A stretch of 64,000 nt of DNA, from positions 310,001 to 374,000 of the forward strand of contig NZ_JACYFR010000002.1 of assembly GCF_014837175.1 (NCBI RefSeq), written 5' to 3'. How positions within the stretch are numbered: the stretch's first letter is position 1; every line of letters begins with the position of its first letter. Shown here one piece after another: positions 46,621 through 54,749 of this stretch. This stretch comes from Cellulomonas sp. JH27-2. GTDB taxonomy: Bacteria > Actinomycetota > Actinomycetes > Actinomycetales > Cellulomonadaceae. The notes below the pieces were generated by a model. The model was given only the letters and a program-made list of their open reading frames with translations. It had not been told where the DNA came from and did no database searches. The translations under genes and the position numbers were made by a program.

Positions 46621-47241
46621 GTGCACCAGACGCTCGGCCGCACCGCGGCACCACCCACCCGCCCGTTCGACGACGACCTGTCGACGCGACTCCTGCACCA
46701 ACGGATCGTGGTGCTGGGGCAGGAGGTCGACGACGCGGTCGCCAACCGCATCTGCGCCCAGCTCCTGCTCCTGTCCGCGGAGGACCCGCGGCGGGACGTC
46801 GCGCTGTACATCAACTCGCCCGGCGGCTCGATCAGCGCCGCCCTGGCGATGTACGACACGATGCGGCTGATCCCCAACGACGTCTCCACGCTGGCCATGG
46901 GGCTGGCCGCCAGCGCCGGGCAGTTCCTGCTCAGTGCGGGCACGCCCGGCAAGCGGTACGCCATGCGGCACGCGCGGGTGCTCATGCACCAGCCGTCGGG
47001 CGGCATCGGCGGCACGGCCGTGGACATCGCGATCCAGGCTCAGAACCTGGCCCACGTGAAGCGGACCATGCAGGAGCTCACCGCGGAGCACACGGGCCAG
47101 GACGTCGCGACGATCGAGCGCGACGCCGACCGCGACCGGTGGTTCACCGCGGTGGAGGCGCTGGAGTACGGGTTCGTCGACCGGGTGGTCGAGCATCTCG
47201 ACGACGTGCGTCCCGATGCCGCGCGGAAGGTGGGGCTGTGA
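46621..47241 (+). CDS. clpP: ATP-dependent Clp protease proteolytic subunit, first of pair
   Basis: 206-aa ClpP serine peptidase. Catalytic Ser98 is in GLAASAGQF, His123 in LMHQPSGG and Asp in the late [11 protein letters not shown] region; YINSPGGSI shapes the oxyanion region. GTG 46621 follows GGAGG at good spacing, and a longer frame to 46564 lacks one. It forms a 14-mer chamber with partner ClpP and an AAA+ unfoldase (ClpX/ClpC) encoded elsewhere. No clpX or trigger-factor gene is adjacent, unlike the main clpP1P2 locus, so this is probably the second, conditionally expressed pair (clpP3clpP4 in Streptomyces). Confidence 0.95.
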   Translation: MHQTLGRTAAPPTRPFDDDLSTRLLHQRIVVLGQEVDDAVANRICAQLLLLSAEDPRRDVALYINSPGGSISAALAMYDTMRLIPNDVSTLAMGLAASAGQFLLSAGTPGKRYAMRHARVLMHQPSGGIGGTAVDIAIQAQNLAHVKRTMQELTAEHTGQDVATIERDADRDRWFTAVEALEYGFVDRVVEHLDDVRPDAARKVGL

Positions 47242-47849
47242 TGAGCGGGCAGTACACGATCCCCGTGGTCGTCGAGCAGCGACCGCACGGCGAGCGGACG
47301 GCCGACGTCTACTCCCGGCTGCTGTCGGACCGGATCATCTTCCTCGGCACGGAGATCGACGACGGGGTGTCCAACGTGATCATCGCGCAGCTGCTGCACC
47401 TGGCCTCCGAGAGCCAGGAGTCGCCCATCCACCTCTACATCAACTCGCCGGGCGGCTCCATCACCGCGTTGCTCGCCGTCTACGACACCATCCGCTACAT
47501 CAAGCCGCCGGTGGCGACGTTCTGCCTGGGCCAGGCGGCGTCCGCCGCGGCGGTGCTGCTGGCCGCCGGCACGCCGGGTCAGCGGCACGTGCTCGAGCAC
47601 GCACGGGTGCTGCTGCACCAGCCGTCCGGAGGGGGAGAGGGCACGGCGGCGGACCTGGAGATCCAGGCGCGCGAGATCCTGCGGATGCGTGAGCAGGTGG
47701 AGGAGATCCTGGCGCGGCACACGGGGCAGCCGGTCGAGAAGCTGCGGCTCGACACGGACCGGGACCTGATCCTCACCGCCGAGCAGGCCGTGGCCTACGG
47801 GGTCGCGGACCGCGTCGTCGCGACGCTGAAGGAGGCCGCCGCCGCGTGA
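47241..47849 (+). CDS. clpP: ATP-dependent Clp protease proteolytic subunit, second of pair
   Basis: 202-aa ClpP paralogue with catalytic Ser101 in [10 protein letters not shown], His126 in LLHQPSGG, and Asp in [13 protein letters not shown] 47241 overlaps the previous stop by one base (TGATG), with a GGAAGGTGGGG run upstream; GTG 47238 is an in-frame alternative. The N-terminal about 18 residues, which form the axial gate in ClpP, differ clearly from the first copy, as expected of a heteromeric pair. Both subunits keep full triads, so both rings should be active. Confidence 0.95.
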   Translation: MSGQYTIPVVVEQRPHGERTADVYSRLLSDRIIFLGTEIDDGVSNVIIAQLLHLASESQESPIHLYINSPGGSITALLAVYDTIRYIKPPVATFCLGQAASAAAVLLAAGTPGQRHVLEHARVLLHQPSGGGEGTAADLEIQAREILRMREQVEEILARHTGQPVEKLRLDTDRDLILTAEQAVAYGVADRVVATLKEAAAA

Positions 47850-47850
47850 C

Positions 47851-47868
47851 GCGCCCGGCGGCGGGCGC
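47851..47868. terminator. short hairpin between clpP and the HTH gene
   Basis: GCGCCCG-N4-CGGGCGC, 7-bp perfect arms, starting 2 bp after the clpP stop and 21 bp before the stop of the convergent regulator gene. A modest terminator for both strands. Confidence 0.5.
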
Positions 47869-47888
47869 TGGTCGTTCGCCGCCGCGGG

Positions 47889-48254
47889 TCAGGCGGCAAG
47901 CAGAAGACCCGTCGCCGGGCCTCCCGTGGCGGACGCGGAGCGAACGGTGTGCTCGGCGGACGACGTGGCGGCGGCGAGGTCGACGACGATCCGGCCCTCG
48001 GCCTGAGCGAGCTGCGCGTGCGCTGCCCCGACGAGGTCGACGAGCCGCATTCCGAGCGCCCGGCAGATGGCGACGAGCACCTCCGACGACGCTTCCTTGC
48101 GTCCGCGCTCCACCTCGGACAGGTAGGCCAGTGACACGCGGGCGTCGTCGGCGACGTCCCGCAGCGTGCGTCCCTGCTCCTCACGGCGCTCGCGCAGGAT
48201 GCCACCGACGAGGTGCCGCAGCAGCGGCTGATTGCGAACGAGCTCGATAGTCAT
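47889..48254 (-). CDS. ClgR/PopR-like XRE-family regulator with C-terminal LAA degron
   Basis: 121-aa helix-turn-helix protein. The HTH core GRTLRDVADDARVSLAYLSE followed by VERGRKEASSEVLVAICRALG is essentially that of ClgR/PopR, the activators of clp genes in actinobacteria. A variable C-terminal part ends in GLLLAA. In Streptomyces these activators are short-lived because ClpP proteases recognise their terminal alanines; this tail resembles the ssrA end ALAA. ATG 48254 follows CAGGAGG. The gene converges on the clpP pair, whose promoter has matching operators, and another TTCTGCC half-site lies in its own upstream region. A feedback loop is the natural reading. Confidence 0.9.
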   Translation of the reverse strand: MTIELVRNQPLLRHLVGGILRERREEQGRTLRDVADDARVSLAYLSEVERGRKEASSEVLVAICRALGMRLVDLVGAAHAQLAQAEGRIVVDLAAATSSAEHTVRSASATGGPATGLLLAA

Positions 48255-48335
48255 GAAGCCTCCTGCCGGCGAGCGGGCAGTCTGCGCCCGTGCTGCCACG
48301 CTAGCGCGGCCGACGCTCAGGACGGTGCTCGTGCC

Positions 48336-48348
48336 TTCTGCCCAGAGC
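48336..48348. promoter_or_regulatory. TTCTGCC half-site upstream of the ClgR/PopR-like gene
   Basis: TTCTGCC followed by CAGAGC and a partial return arm GGACA (ending 48353), in the 127-bp gap 48255-48381, about 80 bp before the regulator start. It could mediate autoregulation. Nothing else is visible in this gap. Confidence 0.3.
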
Positions 48349-48381
48349 GGACACCTCACCATCGCGACCGCCCTGCGGGTG

Positions 48382-49581
48382 TCAGCTCGGGGAGAGAACG
48401 CCCGTCAGGGCGGCGACGTCGCCGACGACGACCACTGCCGGGTTGCCGACGCCTCGCTCCGCGGCGATCGCCGCGATCGTGGCCAGCGTTCCCGTCGTCG
48501 TGCGCTGCGTGGGCAGGGTGCCGTTCTCGACGACAGCCACCGGGGTGTGCGGGTCGCGGCCGTGCGCGACGAGCGCCGCGGCGTGGCCGGCGAGCTGCGC
48601 GACGCCCATGAGCAGGACCAACGTGCCCTCGAGCCGGGCGAGCGTCGCCCAGTCGGGCAGGGCGTCGTGCGCGGACAGCACCGTGAACTGGCGGGCCACG
48701 CCGCGATGGGTCACCGGGATGCCGGCCGCGCCGGGGACCGCGATGGCGCTGGTGACGCCGGGCACGACCTCGACCGGGACGCCGGCCTCGAGGCACGCGG
48801 CGAGCTCCTCGCCGCCGCGGCCCAGCACGAACGGGTCGCCGCCCTTGAGCCGCACGACCCGCAGGCCGGCCTGGGCCCGCTCCACGAGCACCGCGTTGAT
48901 CTGCGTCTGCGTCAGGGTGTGCGCGTGCGGGGACTTGCCCGCCTCGATCACCTCGACCGATGCGTCCAGCTCGGCGAGCAGCGCGCGCGGCGCGAGACGG
49001 TCGACGACGACGACGTCGGCCTCGGCCAGCGCCCGGCGCCCCCGGGTCGTGATGAGCCCCGGATCGCCCGGGCCGCCGCCGACGAGGGTGACGTGGCCGG
49101 ACCCGGCGCGGTGGCGGCGCACGGGCAGTGCACCGGTGTCGAGCAGCAGCGCGATCGCCGAGCGCAAGGCGGTCGCCCGACGCGGGTCGCCGCCCGCGGA
49201 GACGGCCACCGAGACGTCGCCGGAGCGGGCCACGGCCGCGCTCCAGGCGCTCGAGTCGGCGGCGGAGTCCGCGCGCACGCACCACAACCGCGCGGCGTGC
49301 GCGTCGGCCGCGACCTGGTCGTCCACCGCGCGGTCACCCGTCGCGGTGTGGACCAGCCAGGCGTCGTCGAGGTCGGTGCTGAGGTAGTCGCGCCGCACCC
49401 ACGTCACCAGCGCGGAGGAGACCAGGTCGGCCAGGTCCTCGCAGATCGCGGGGGCGACCACCAGGACGTCGGCACCGTCGCCGACCAGCACCGAGGCTCG
49501 TCGGGCCGCGACCGGACCTCCGCCGACGACGACGACGCGCCGACCGGCGAGGTCCAGCCACAGCGGGTGCCGGTCGGTCAT
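48382..49581 (-). CDS. cysG: siroheme synthase: precorrin-2 dehydrogenase fused to uroporphyrinogen-III C-methyltransferase
   Basis: 399-aa fusion supplying siroheme for the sulfite reductase of the same operon. Residues about 1-160 are the SirC/Met8-type NAD domain (LDLAGRRVVVVGGGPVAARRA). About 165-399 are the SAM methyltransferase ([50 protein letters not shown]). E. coli CysG is about 457 aa, so the linker/dimerisation part is shorter and ferrochelatase activity is uncertain. ATG 49581 overlaps the cysN stop by 4 bases. It is the last gene of the six-gene sulfur operon. Confidence 0.93.
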   Translation of the reverse strand: MTDRHPLWLDLAGRRVVVVGGGPVAARRASVLVGDGADVLVVAPAICEDLADLVSSALVTWVRRDYLSTDLDDAWLVHTATGDRAVDDQVAADAHAARLWCVRADSAADSSAWSAAVARSGDVSVAVSAGGDPRRATALRSAIALLLDTGALPVRRHRAGSGHVTLVGGGPGDPGLITTRGRRALAEADVVVVDRLAPRALLAELDASVEVIEAGKSPHAHTLTQTQINAVLVERAQAGLRVVRLKGGDPFVLGRGGEELAACLEAGVPVEVVPGVTSAIAVPGAAGIPVTHRGVARQFTVLSAHDALPDWATLARLEGTLVLLMGVAQLAGHAAALVAHGRDPHTPVAVVENGTLPTQRTTTGTLATIAAIAAERGVGNPAVVVVGDVAALTGVLSPS

Positions 49582-51005
49582 ATCCCGGCCCCGGCCAACC
49601 AGTCGGAGTCGTTGCCCGCGGCCGGGTCCACCGGCACGAGCGCGTCGAGCAGCGTGCGTCCCACCATGCCGGCCGCGAGCGTCGCGCCGTCGGCCGGGTC
49701 GACGATCAGGAAGCCGCCCGTGCGTCGGTGCGTGGCGTACTCGTCGAGCGCGACCGGCTCGGCCAGCCGCAGGACGACGCGCCCGATGGCGTTCAGCCCC
49801 AGCGCGGAAGGCGCCGCGTCCGACGAGGTGTCCGTCGCGTCCACGGCGTGCAGCGTGTCCGTGCCGCGCCACTCCTCGACCGTCAGGCTGTCGACGTCGA
49901 GCCGCGCGTTGACCTCGCGCAGCAGTGCCCGGACTGTGCGCGTCCCGATGCGGACGAACACGCGCTGGCCCAGGACCGACCGCTTCTCGGCGAGCCAGCA
50001 CACCGTGCCGACCAGGTCCTGCCCGGTCTGAGCGGGCACCGACGTGGGCACCAGCAGGTCCCCGCGGGAGATGTCGACGTCGTCCGCCAGGCGCAGCGTG
50101 ACCGACAGCGGCGCGTGCGCCTCGTCGAGCGGTCCGTCGAACGTGTCGATGCCCATCACGCGGCTCGTCTTGCCCGACGGCAGGACGGTGAGCTCGTCGC
50201 CCACCCGGACCACGCCCGACGCGATGCGCCCGGCGTACCCCCGGTAGTCGGGGTGCTCGGCGTTGCGCGGGCGGATGACCACCTGCACGGGGAAGCGGAA
50301 GTCCTCCGTGCGCGGGTCGCGCAGCACGGGGACGGCCTCGAGGTGCTCGAGCAGCGTGGGCCCGGAGTACCAGGGGGTGCGTGAGGAGCGGTCCACGACG
50401 TTGTCGCCGTCGAGCGCGGACAGCGGCACCGCGACGACGTCCGTCAGGCCCAGGCCCGTGGCGTAGGACGTGAAGTCGTCGGCGATGGCCCGGAAGACGG
50501 CCTCGTCGAAGTCGACCAGGTCCATCTTGTTCACGGCCAGCACGACGTGCGGCACGCCCAGCAGCGCGGTGATCGTCGCGTGCCGGCGCGTCTGCTCCAG
50601 CACCCCCTTGCGCGCGTCGACGAGCACGATCGCGAGCTCGGCCGTCGAGGCGCCCGTCACCATGTTGCGCGTGTACTGCACGTGCCCCGGCGTGTCCGCC
50701 AGGACGAACGCGCGGGTCGCCGTGGAGAAGTAGCGGTAAGCGACGTCGATCGTGATGCCCTGCTCGCGCTCGGCCCGTAGGCCGTCGGTGAGGAGCGCCA
50801 GGTCGACCTGGCCGCCGCCGCGCGCCGCGGTCGCCGCCTCGACGGCGGAGAGCTGGTCGGCCAGGACCGACTTCGTGTCGTAGAGCAGGCGGCCGATCAG
50901 GGTCGACTTGCCGTCGTCGACGGACCCGGCCGTGGCCAGGCGCAGGAGGTCGCGCTGGGTGTGGTCGGCGGTCGTCGGCTCAGCACTCAACTGCGTCGTA
51001 CCCAT
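49578..51005 (-). CDS. cysN: sulfate adenylyltransferase subunit 1 (GTPase)
   Basis: 475-aa EF-Tu-like GTPase driving APS formation by CysD. G1 is GSVDDGKST (27-35), G3 DTPGH (104-108), G4 NKMD (159-162). Beta-barrel domains follow. There is no fused CysC APS kinase, unlike mycobacterial CysNC, and no cysC gene is visible, consistent with direct reduction of APS. ATG 51005 shares a base with the cysD stop (TGATG), ensuring coupled translation of the two subunits. Confidence 0.96.
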   Translation of the reverse strand: MGTTQLSAEPTTADHTQRDLLRLATAGSVDDGKSTLIGRLLYDTKSVLADQLSAVEAATAARGGGQVDLALLTDGLRAEREQGITIDVAYRYFSTATRAFVLADTPGHVQYTRNMVTGASTAELAIVLVDARKGVLEQTRRHATITALLGVPHVVLAVNKMDLVDFDEAVFRAIADDFTSYATGLGLTDVVAVPLSALDGDNVVDRSSRTPWYSGPTLLEHLEAVPVLRDPRTEDFRFPVQVVIRPRNAEHPDYRGYAGRIASGVVRVGDELTVLPSGKTSRVMGIDTFDGPLDEAHAPLSVTLRLADDVDISRGDLLVPTSVPAQTGQDLVGTVCWLAEKRSVLGQRVFVRIGTRTVRALLREVNARLDVDSLTVEEWRGTDTLHAVDATDTSSDAAPSALGLNAIGRVVLRLAEPVALDEYATHRRTGGFLIVDPADGATLAAGMVGRTLLDALVPVDPAAGNDSDWLAGAGI

Positions 51006-51916
51006 CAGAAGTAGCCCTCACGCTTGCGGTCCTCCATGGCGGCCTCGGAGGCCCGGTCGTCGGCGCGGGTGGCCCCGCGCTCGGTCAGGCGGCTCGCGCC
51101 GACCTCGGCGATCACCTCGGGCACGGTCGCCGCGGTCGACTCCACCGCACCCGTGCAGCTCATGTCACCCACCGTGCGGTAGCGCACGCGGCGGACCTCG
51201 AGCGTCTCCGACGGCTTCGGGCCGCCCCACTCGCCGGGCGCCAGCCACATGCCGTCGCGCAGGAACACCTCGCGGTCGTGGCTGTAGTAGATCGAGGGCA
51301 GGTCGATCTCCTCGCGCTCGATGTAGCGCCACACGTCCAGCTCGGTCCAGTTGGACAGCGGGAAGACGCGCACGTGCTCACCGGGCTTGTGCCGGCCGTT
51401 GTACAGGTCCCACAGCTCGGGCCGCTGGCGGCGCGGGTCCCACTGCCCGAACTCGTCGCGCAGCGAGAACATCCGCTCCTTGGCGCGCGCCTTCTCCTCG
51501 TCGCGCCGCCCGCCGCCGAACACCGCGTCGAACCGGTTGCTCGTGATGCCGTCCAGGAGCGGGACGGTCTGCAGCGGGTTGCGCGACCCGTCGGGGCGCT
51601 CGACGACGCGGCCGTCGTCGATGGCGTCCTGCACGCTCGCGACCACGAGCCGCAGGCCGTAGCGCGCCACGACGTCGTCGCGGTACTCGATGACCTCGGG
51701 GAAGTTGTGCCCGGTGTCGACGTGCATGAGCGTGAACGGCACCGGCGCGGGCCAGAAGGCCTTGCGCGCCAGGTGCAGCATCACGATCGAGTCCTTGCCG
51801 CCGCTGAACAGCAGCACCGGCCGCTCGAACTCGCCCGCCACCTCACGCATGACGTGGATGGCCTCCGACTCCAGCGCGTCCAGCTGGGTCAGCGTCGTCG
51901 TGCTGGTGGTCGTCAT
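51005..51916 (-). CDS. cysD: sulfate adenylyltransferase subunit 2
   Basis: 303-aa PP-loop ATPase forming adenosine 5'-phosphosulfate from sulfate and ATP. The pyrophosphate loop is LFSGGKDS (Ser38-Ser43). LMHVDTGHNFPEVIEYRD and the C-terminal RYRTVGDMSCTGAVES are family hallmarks, and the end RKREGYF is the conserved CysD tail. ATG 51916 overlaps the cysH stop by 4 bases. It works as a heterodimer with CysN, encoded next. Confidence 0.96.
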   Translation of the reverse strand: MTTTSTTTLTQLDALESEAIHVMREVAGEFERPVLLFSGGKDSIVMLHLARKAFWPAPVPFTLMHVDTGHNFPEVIEYRDDVVARYGLRLVVASVQDAIDDGRVVERPDGSRNPLQTVPLLDGITSNRFDAVFGGGRRDEEKARAKERMFSLRDEFGQWDPRRQRPELWDLYNGRHKPGEHVRVFPLSNWTELDVWRYIEREEIDLPSIYYSHDREVFLRDGMWLAPGEWGGPKPSETLEVRRVRYRTVGDMSCTGAVESTAATVPEVIAEVGASRLTERGATRADDRASEAAMEDRKREGYF

Positions 51917-52623
51917 GTGTGCAGACCGCATTCCGTCTTGGAGGTACCGGACCAGCGTCCCGCGCGCGGATCCTCGCCGGGCGCGACGGCCCGCGTGCAC
52001 GGCTCGCAGCCGATCGAGGCGTAGCCGGCCTGGCGCAGGGGGTTGAGCACGACGTGCTCCGCCTCGACGAAGGCATCGACGTCGTCCTGGGTCCACGCGG
52101 CCAGGGGGTTGAGCTTGACCTTGTTCCGCTTCTCGTCCCAGCCGACGACCGTGATGTCCGTGCGGGTGGGGGCGTCCTCGCGGCGCATGCCGGTCACCCA
52201 CGCCGAGTAGGGCGCGAGGCCGCGCTCGAGCGGCTCCACCTTGCGCATGGCGCAGCACAGGTTGGGGTCGCGGTCGTGCAGGCGCGGACCGTGCTCGGCG
52301 TCCTGCTGCTCGACCGTGGTCAGCGGCAGGACCGTGCGCAGCGAGATGTCCGTGAAGTCGGCGTAGTAGTCGCGCGTGCCCAGCGTCTCGGCGAAGTGGT
52401 AGCCGGTGTCCAGGAAGATGACGTCGACGCCCGGCACGGCCTGCGCCGCCAGGTGCACCAGCACCTCGTCGCCCATCGACGACGCGACGACCAGGTCCTT
52501 GCCGAACGTGCGGCCGGCCCACTCCAGGATCTCGCGCGGGTGCGCCCCCTCGAGGTCGCGGCCCGCCTGCTCGGCCAGCTCACGCAGGTCGAGGGCGCTC
52601 GTGTGCGTGTCCAGGACGGTCAT
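51913..52623 (-). CDS. cysH: adenylyl-sulfate (APS) reductase
   Basis: 236-aa thioredoxin-dependent reductase making sulfite. Cys123-Cys124 (NLCCAMRKVEPL) and Cys206/Cys209 (GCEPCTR) are the four ligands of the [4Fe-4S] cluster that marks APS reductases, as opposed to PAPS reductases, and the catalytic Cys232 is in ECGLHT at the C-terminus. This fits the absence of an APS kinase. ATG 52623 overlaps the stop of the 52-aa zinc ribbon gene by 4 bases. Confidence 0.95.
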   Translation of the reverse strand: MTVLDTHTSALDLRELAEQAGRDLEGAHPREILEWAGRTFGKDLVVASSMGDEVLVHLAAQAVPGVDVIFLDTGYHFAETLGTRDYYADFTDISLRTVLPLTTVEQQDAEHGPRLHDRDPNLCCAMRKVEPLERGLAPYSAWVTGMRREDAPTRTDITVVGWDEKRNKVKLNPLAAWTQDDVDAFVEAEHVVLNPLRQAGYASIGCEPCTRAVAPGEDPRAGRWSGTSKTECGLHT

Positions 52624-52778
52624 GACGGGACCCCTTTCAGGCCGACGAACCGCAGTGCGAAGACGCGCGCGCACGAGCGGCACTCCCACTCGCCGTGCTT
52701 CTCGCCGGCGGGGACCAGGTCCTCGTCGGCGCAGAAGGGGCAGTAGTAGGGCACCGCGCGCTGGCCGGACTCGCTCAT
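52620..52778 (-). CDS. 52-aa zinc-ribbon protein of the sulfur operon
   Basis: 52-residue protein with two CxxC knuckles, CPFC near residue 13 and CRSC near 33, typical of a zinc ribbon, and a basic-hydrophobic tail FALRFVGLKGVPS. It overlaps both sir (4 bases at its start) and cysH (4 bases at its end), so it is translated with them and is a genuine operon member despite its size. I recall a similar small gene between sir and cysH in Streptomyces. Function unknown; it could be a chaperone, electron-transfer adaptor or sulfur carrier partner. Confidence 0.85.
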   Translation of the reverse strand: MSESGQRAVPYYCPFCADEDLVPAGEKHGEWECRSCARVFALRFVGLKGVPS

Positions 52779-54433
52779 CGCAGGTCCTCCTCGGCGGCTC
52801 GCTGGGTCCACTGGGCGAACAGCTCGCCCTCGGTGCGCTGCTCGTCGAAGCGTCGGGTGACGCGCTCGATGTAGTCGGGCAGCTCCTCGGCAGGAACGCG
52901 CAGGCCGCGCAGGGTCTTCCCAAGACCGCTGGTCAGGCCCAGACCGCCGCCCAGGTGCACCTGGTAGCCGTCCTCGCCGCCCGCGAGCGCGCCCTTGAGG
53001 CCGATGTCGGCCGTCTGGATGCGGGCGCACGAGTTGGGGCAGCCGTTGAGGTTGATGGTGATCGGCTGGTCGAACGTGGGCAGCCGGTCCTCGAGCTCGC
53101 CGACGAGCGCCGTGGCACGCGCCTTCGTCTCGACGATGGCGAGCTTGCAGAACTCGATGCCGGTGCACGCCATGGTGCCGCGGCGGAACGTGGACGCGGA
53201 CCGCACGGCGAGGCCCAGGTCCTCGAGCCCCTCGACGAGCGGGTCGACGCGGTCGGCCGCGACGTCGAGCACGACGAGCTTCTGCTCGACCGTCAGGCGC
53301 AGACGGTCGGACCCGGCGGTCTCCATGAGGTCGGCGATGCCCGTGAGGATGTCGCCGGAGATGCGGCCGACGGTCGGGGCGACGCCGACGTAGAACTGCC
53401 CGTCGGCCTGCGGGTGGACGCCCACGTGGTCACGGCGGCCGGTCGGCGGCGGGGGCGGCTCGGGACCGTCGGGGAGCGTGAAGCCCAGGTACTCGCCCTC
53501 CAGCACCTCGCGGAACAGCTCCGGTCCCCAGTCCGCCACCAGGAACTTCAGGCGGGCGCGCGTGCGCAGCCGGCGGTAGCCGTAGTCGCGGAAGATGCTG
53601 ACCACGCCCACCCAGACCTCGGGGATCTGCTCGAGCGTGACGAACGTGCCCAGGCGGACGCCGAGCTTGGGGTTGGTGGACAGGCCGCCACCCACCCACA
53701 GGTCGAAGCCGGGGCCGAGCTCGGGGTGCACCACGCCGACGAACGCGACGTCGTTGATCTCGTGCGCGACGTCGTGGTGCGGCGAGCCGGAGATGGCGGT
53801 CTTGAACTTGCGCGGCAGGTTGGAGAAGCGCGGGTCGCCGATGTAGTTGTCGACGATCGCGCGCACGGCCGGCGTGCCGTCGATGATCTCGTCGGCCGCG
53901 ACGCCCGCGACGGGGGAGCCGAGCACGACGCGCGGGCAGTCGCCGCACGCTTCCTGGGTCGACAGGCCGACGGCCTCGAGCCGGCGCCAGATCTCGGGCA
54001 CGTCCTCGACGCGGATCCAGTGCAGCTGGATGTTCTGCCGGTCCGTCACGTCGGCCGTGCCGCGGCCGAACTCGACCGAGATGCCGGCGATCGTGCGCAG
54101 CTGCTCGAGCGAGAGGGCGCCGCCGTCGCAGCGGACGCGCAGCATGAAGTACTCGTCGTCCAGCTCGTGCGGCTCGAGCGTGGCGGTCTTGCCGCCGTCG
54201 ATCCCGGGCTTGCGCTGCGTGTACAGGCCCCACCAGCGCATCCGTCCGCGCAGGTCTTCGGGCGCGATCGAGGCGAAACCCTCCTTCGAGTAGGTCTCCT
54301 CGATGCGGGCGCGCACGTTCAGCGCGTCGTCGTCCTGCTTGAACTGCTCGTTGCCGTTGAGGGCCTCACGCTGGTCGAAGGCCCACTGGCCTTCGTTGCG
54401 TGCTGCGGGTGGGGCGATCCGGGTCTGCGCCAT
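52775..54433 (-). CDS. sir: ferredoxin-dependent sulfite reductase
   Basis: 552-aa siroheme/[4Fe-4S] enzyme reducing sulfite to sulfide. Two ferrite-reductase repeats are present. Cluster/siroheme ligands are Cys423 and Cys429 (TACTGIEFCK), Cys465 and Cys469 (NGCPNSCAR). Tyr71 and Cys163 align by position with the covalent Tyr-Cys pair of Mycobacterium SirA/NirA, which favours sulfite over nitrite as substrate. ATG 54433 follows GGAGGT at 8-nt spacing. It is the first gene of sir-ribbon-cysH-cysD-cysN-cysG, and lies downstream of a cysteine-rich leader ORF. Confidence 0.95.
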   Translation of the reverse strand: MAQTRIAPPAARNEGQWAFDQREALNGNEQFKQDDDALNVRARIEETYSKEGFASIAPEDLRGRMRWWGLYTQRKPGIDGGKTATLEPHELDDEYFMLRVRCDGGALSLEQLRTIAGISVEFGRGTADVTDRQNIQLHWIRVEDVPEIWRRLEAVGLSTQEACGDCPRVVLGSPVAGVAADEIIDGTPAVRAIVDNYIGDPRFSNLPRKFKTAISGSPHHDVAHEINDVAFVGVVHPELGPGFDLWVGGGLSTNPKLGVRLGTFVTLEQIPEVWVGVVSIFRDYGYRRLRTRARLKFLVADWGPELFREVLEGEYLGFTLPDGPEPPPPPTGRRDHVGVHPQADGQFYVGVAPTVGRISGDILTGIADLMETAGSDRLRLTVEQKLVVLDVAADRVDPLVEGLEDLGLAVRSASTFRRGTMACTGIEFCKLAIVETKARATALVGELEDRLPTFDQPITINLNGCPNSCARIQTADIGLKGALAGGEDGYQVHLGGGLGLTSGLGKTLRGLRVPAEELPDYIERVTRRFDEQRTEGELFAQWTQRAAEEDLR

Positions 54434-54546
54434 GTGGCGCTACCTCCGAGGGGGTTCGTGGACGTGCGTCTGCGCCTGGCACCCGGATGAACCGGGCGCT
54501 CGCTTCGGGCGCGGACCGCGCGCCCTGATGGGGGGTGGGGGCGAGG
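54434..54546 (-). promoter_or_regulatory. leader RNA between the Cys-rich uORF and sir: putative attenuator
   Basis: Right after the uORF stop the transcript has ACCTC (minus strand, 54547-54543), complementary to GAGGT of the sir ribosome site GGAGGT (54447-54442), followed by a cytosine-rich stretch. Two hairpins lie between: GGGCGCG/CGCGCCC (54507-54525) and CCCGG/CCGGG (54482-54496). A ribosome stalled on the cysteine codons could cover the ACCTC and free the sir start site. The pairing is my reading, not a computed fold. Confidence 0.55.
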
Positions 54547-54642
54547 TCAGATGCTCCGCAGACAGCGGCACATGCACATGCCGGCAGCCGCGTCGACGGC
54601 ACAACAGTGCCGACACGCACGCTCGAACCCGGACGTCATCAC
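54547..54642 (-). CDS. cysteine-rich leader peptide (uORF) of the sulfur operon
   Basis: 31 codons from GTG 54642 (an ATG follows at once at 54639) to TGA. Six of about 30 residues are cysteine: ACRHCCAVD in the middle and MCMCRCLRSI at the end. A -10-like CAGGCT (54649-54654) lies 6 nt before the GTG, so the mRNA is probably leaderless. Mycobacteria use leaderless polycysteine uORFs as cysteine-responsive attenuators of sulfur genes; the position, composition and leaderless form here match that system. Low cysteine would stall ribosomes on the UGC/UGU codons and allow sir expression. Confidence 0.75.
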   Translation of the reverse strand: MMTSGFERACRHCCAVDAAAGMCMCRCLRSI

Positions 54643-54735
54643 TCGCACAGCCTGTCACGCGAACTGCCACCCGAGAACCAGGCTTCCGCATGATGAGATC
54701 CTCTGCTCGAAGTCTGGACTTCCGCCCGATCGACG

Positions 54736-54741
54736 TAGGCT
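54736..54741 (+). promoter_or_regulatory. -10 element (TAGGCT), leaderless promoter of zapE
   Basis: TAGGCT, 8 nt, then GTG 54750. The 316-bp gap 54434-54749 is otherwise taken up by the sulfur-operon leader on the other strand. Confidence 0.55.
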
Positions 54742-54749
54742 GGGCGATC

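Noticed and set aside
54434..54749. A SAM or other metabolite riboswitch upstream of the sulfur operon.
   Set aside because: I found none of the conserved SAM-riboswitch elements by eye; the Cys-rich uORF with a complementary ACCTC explains the region better.
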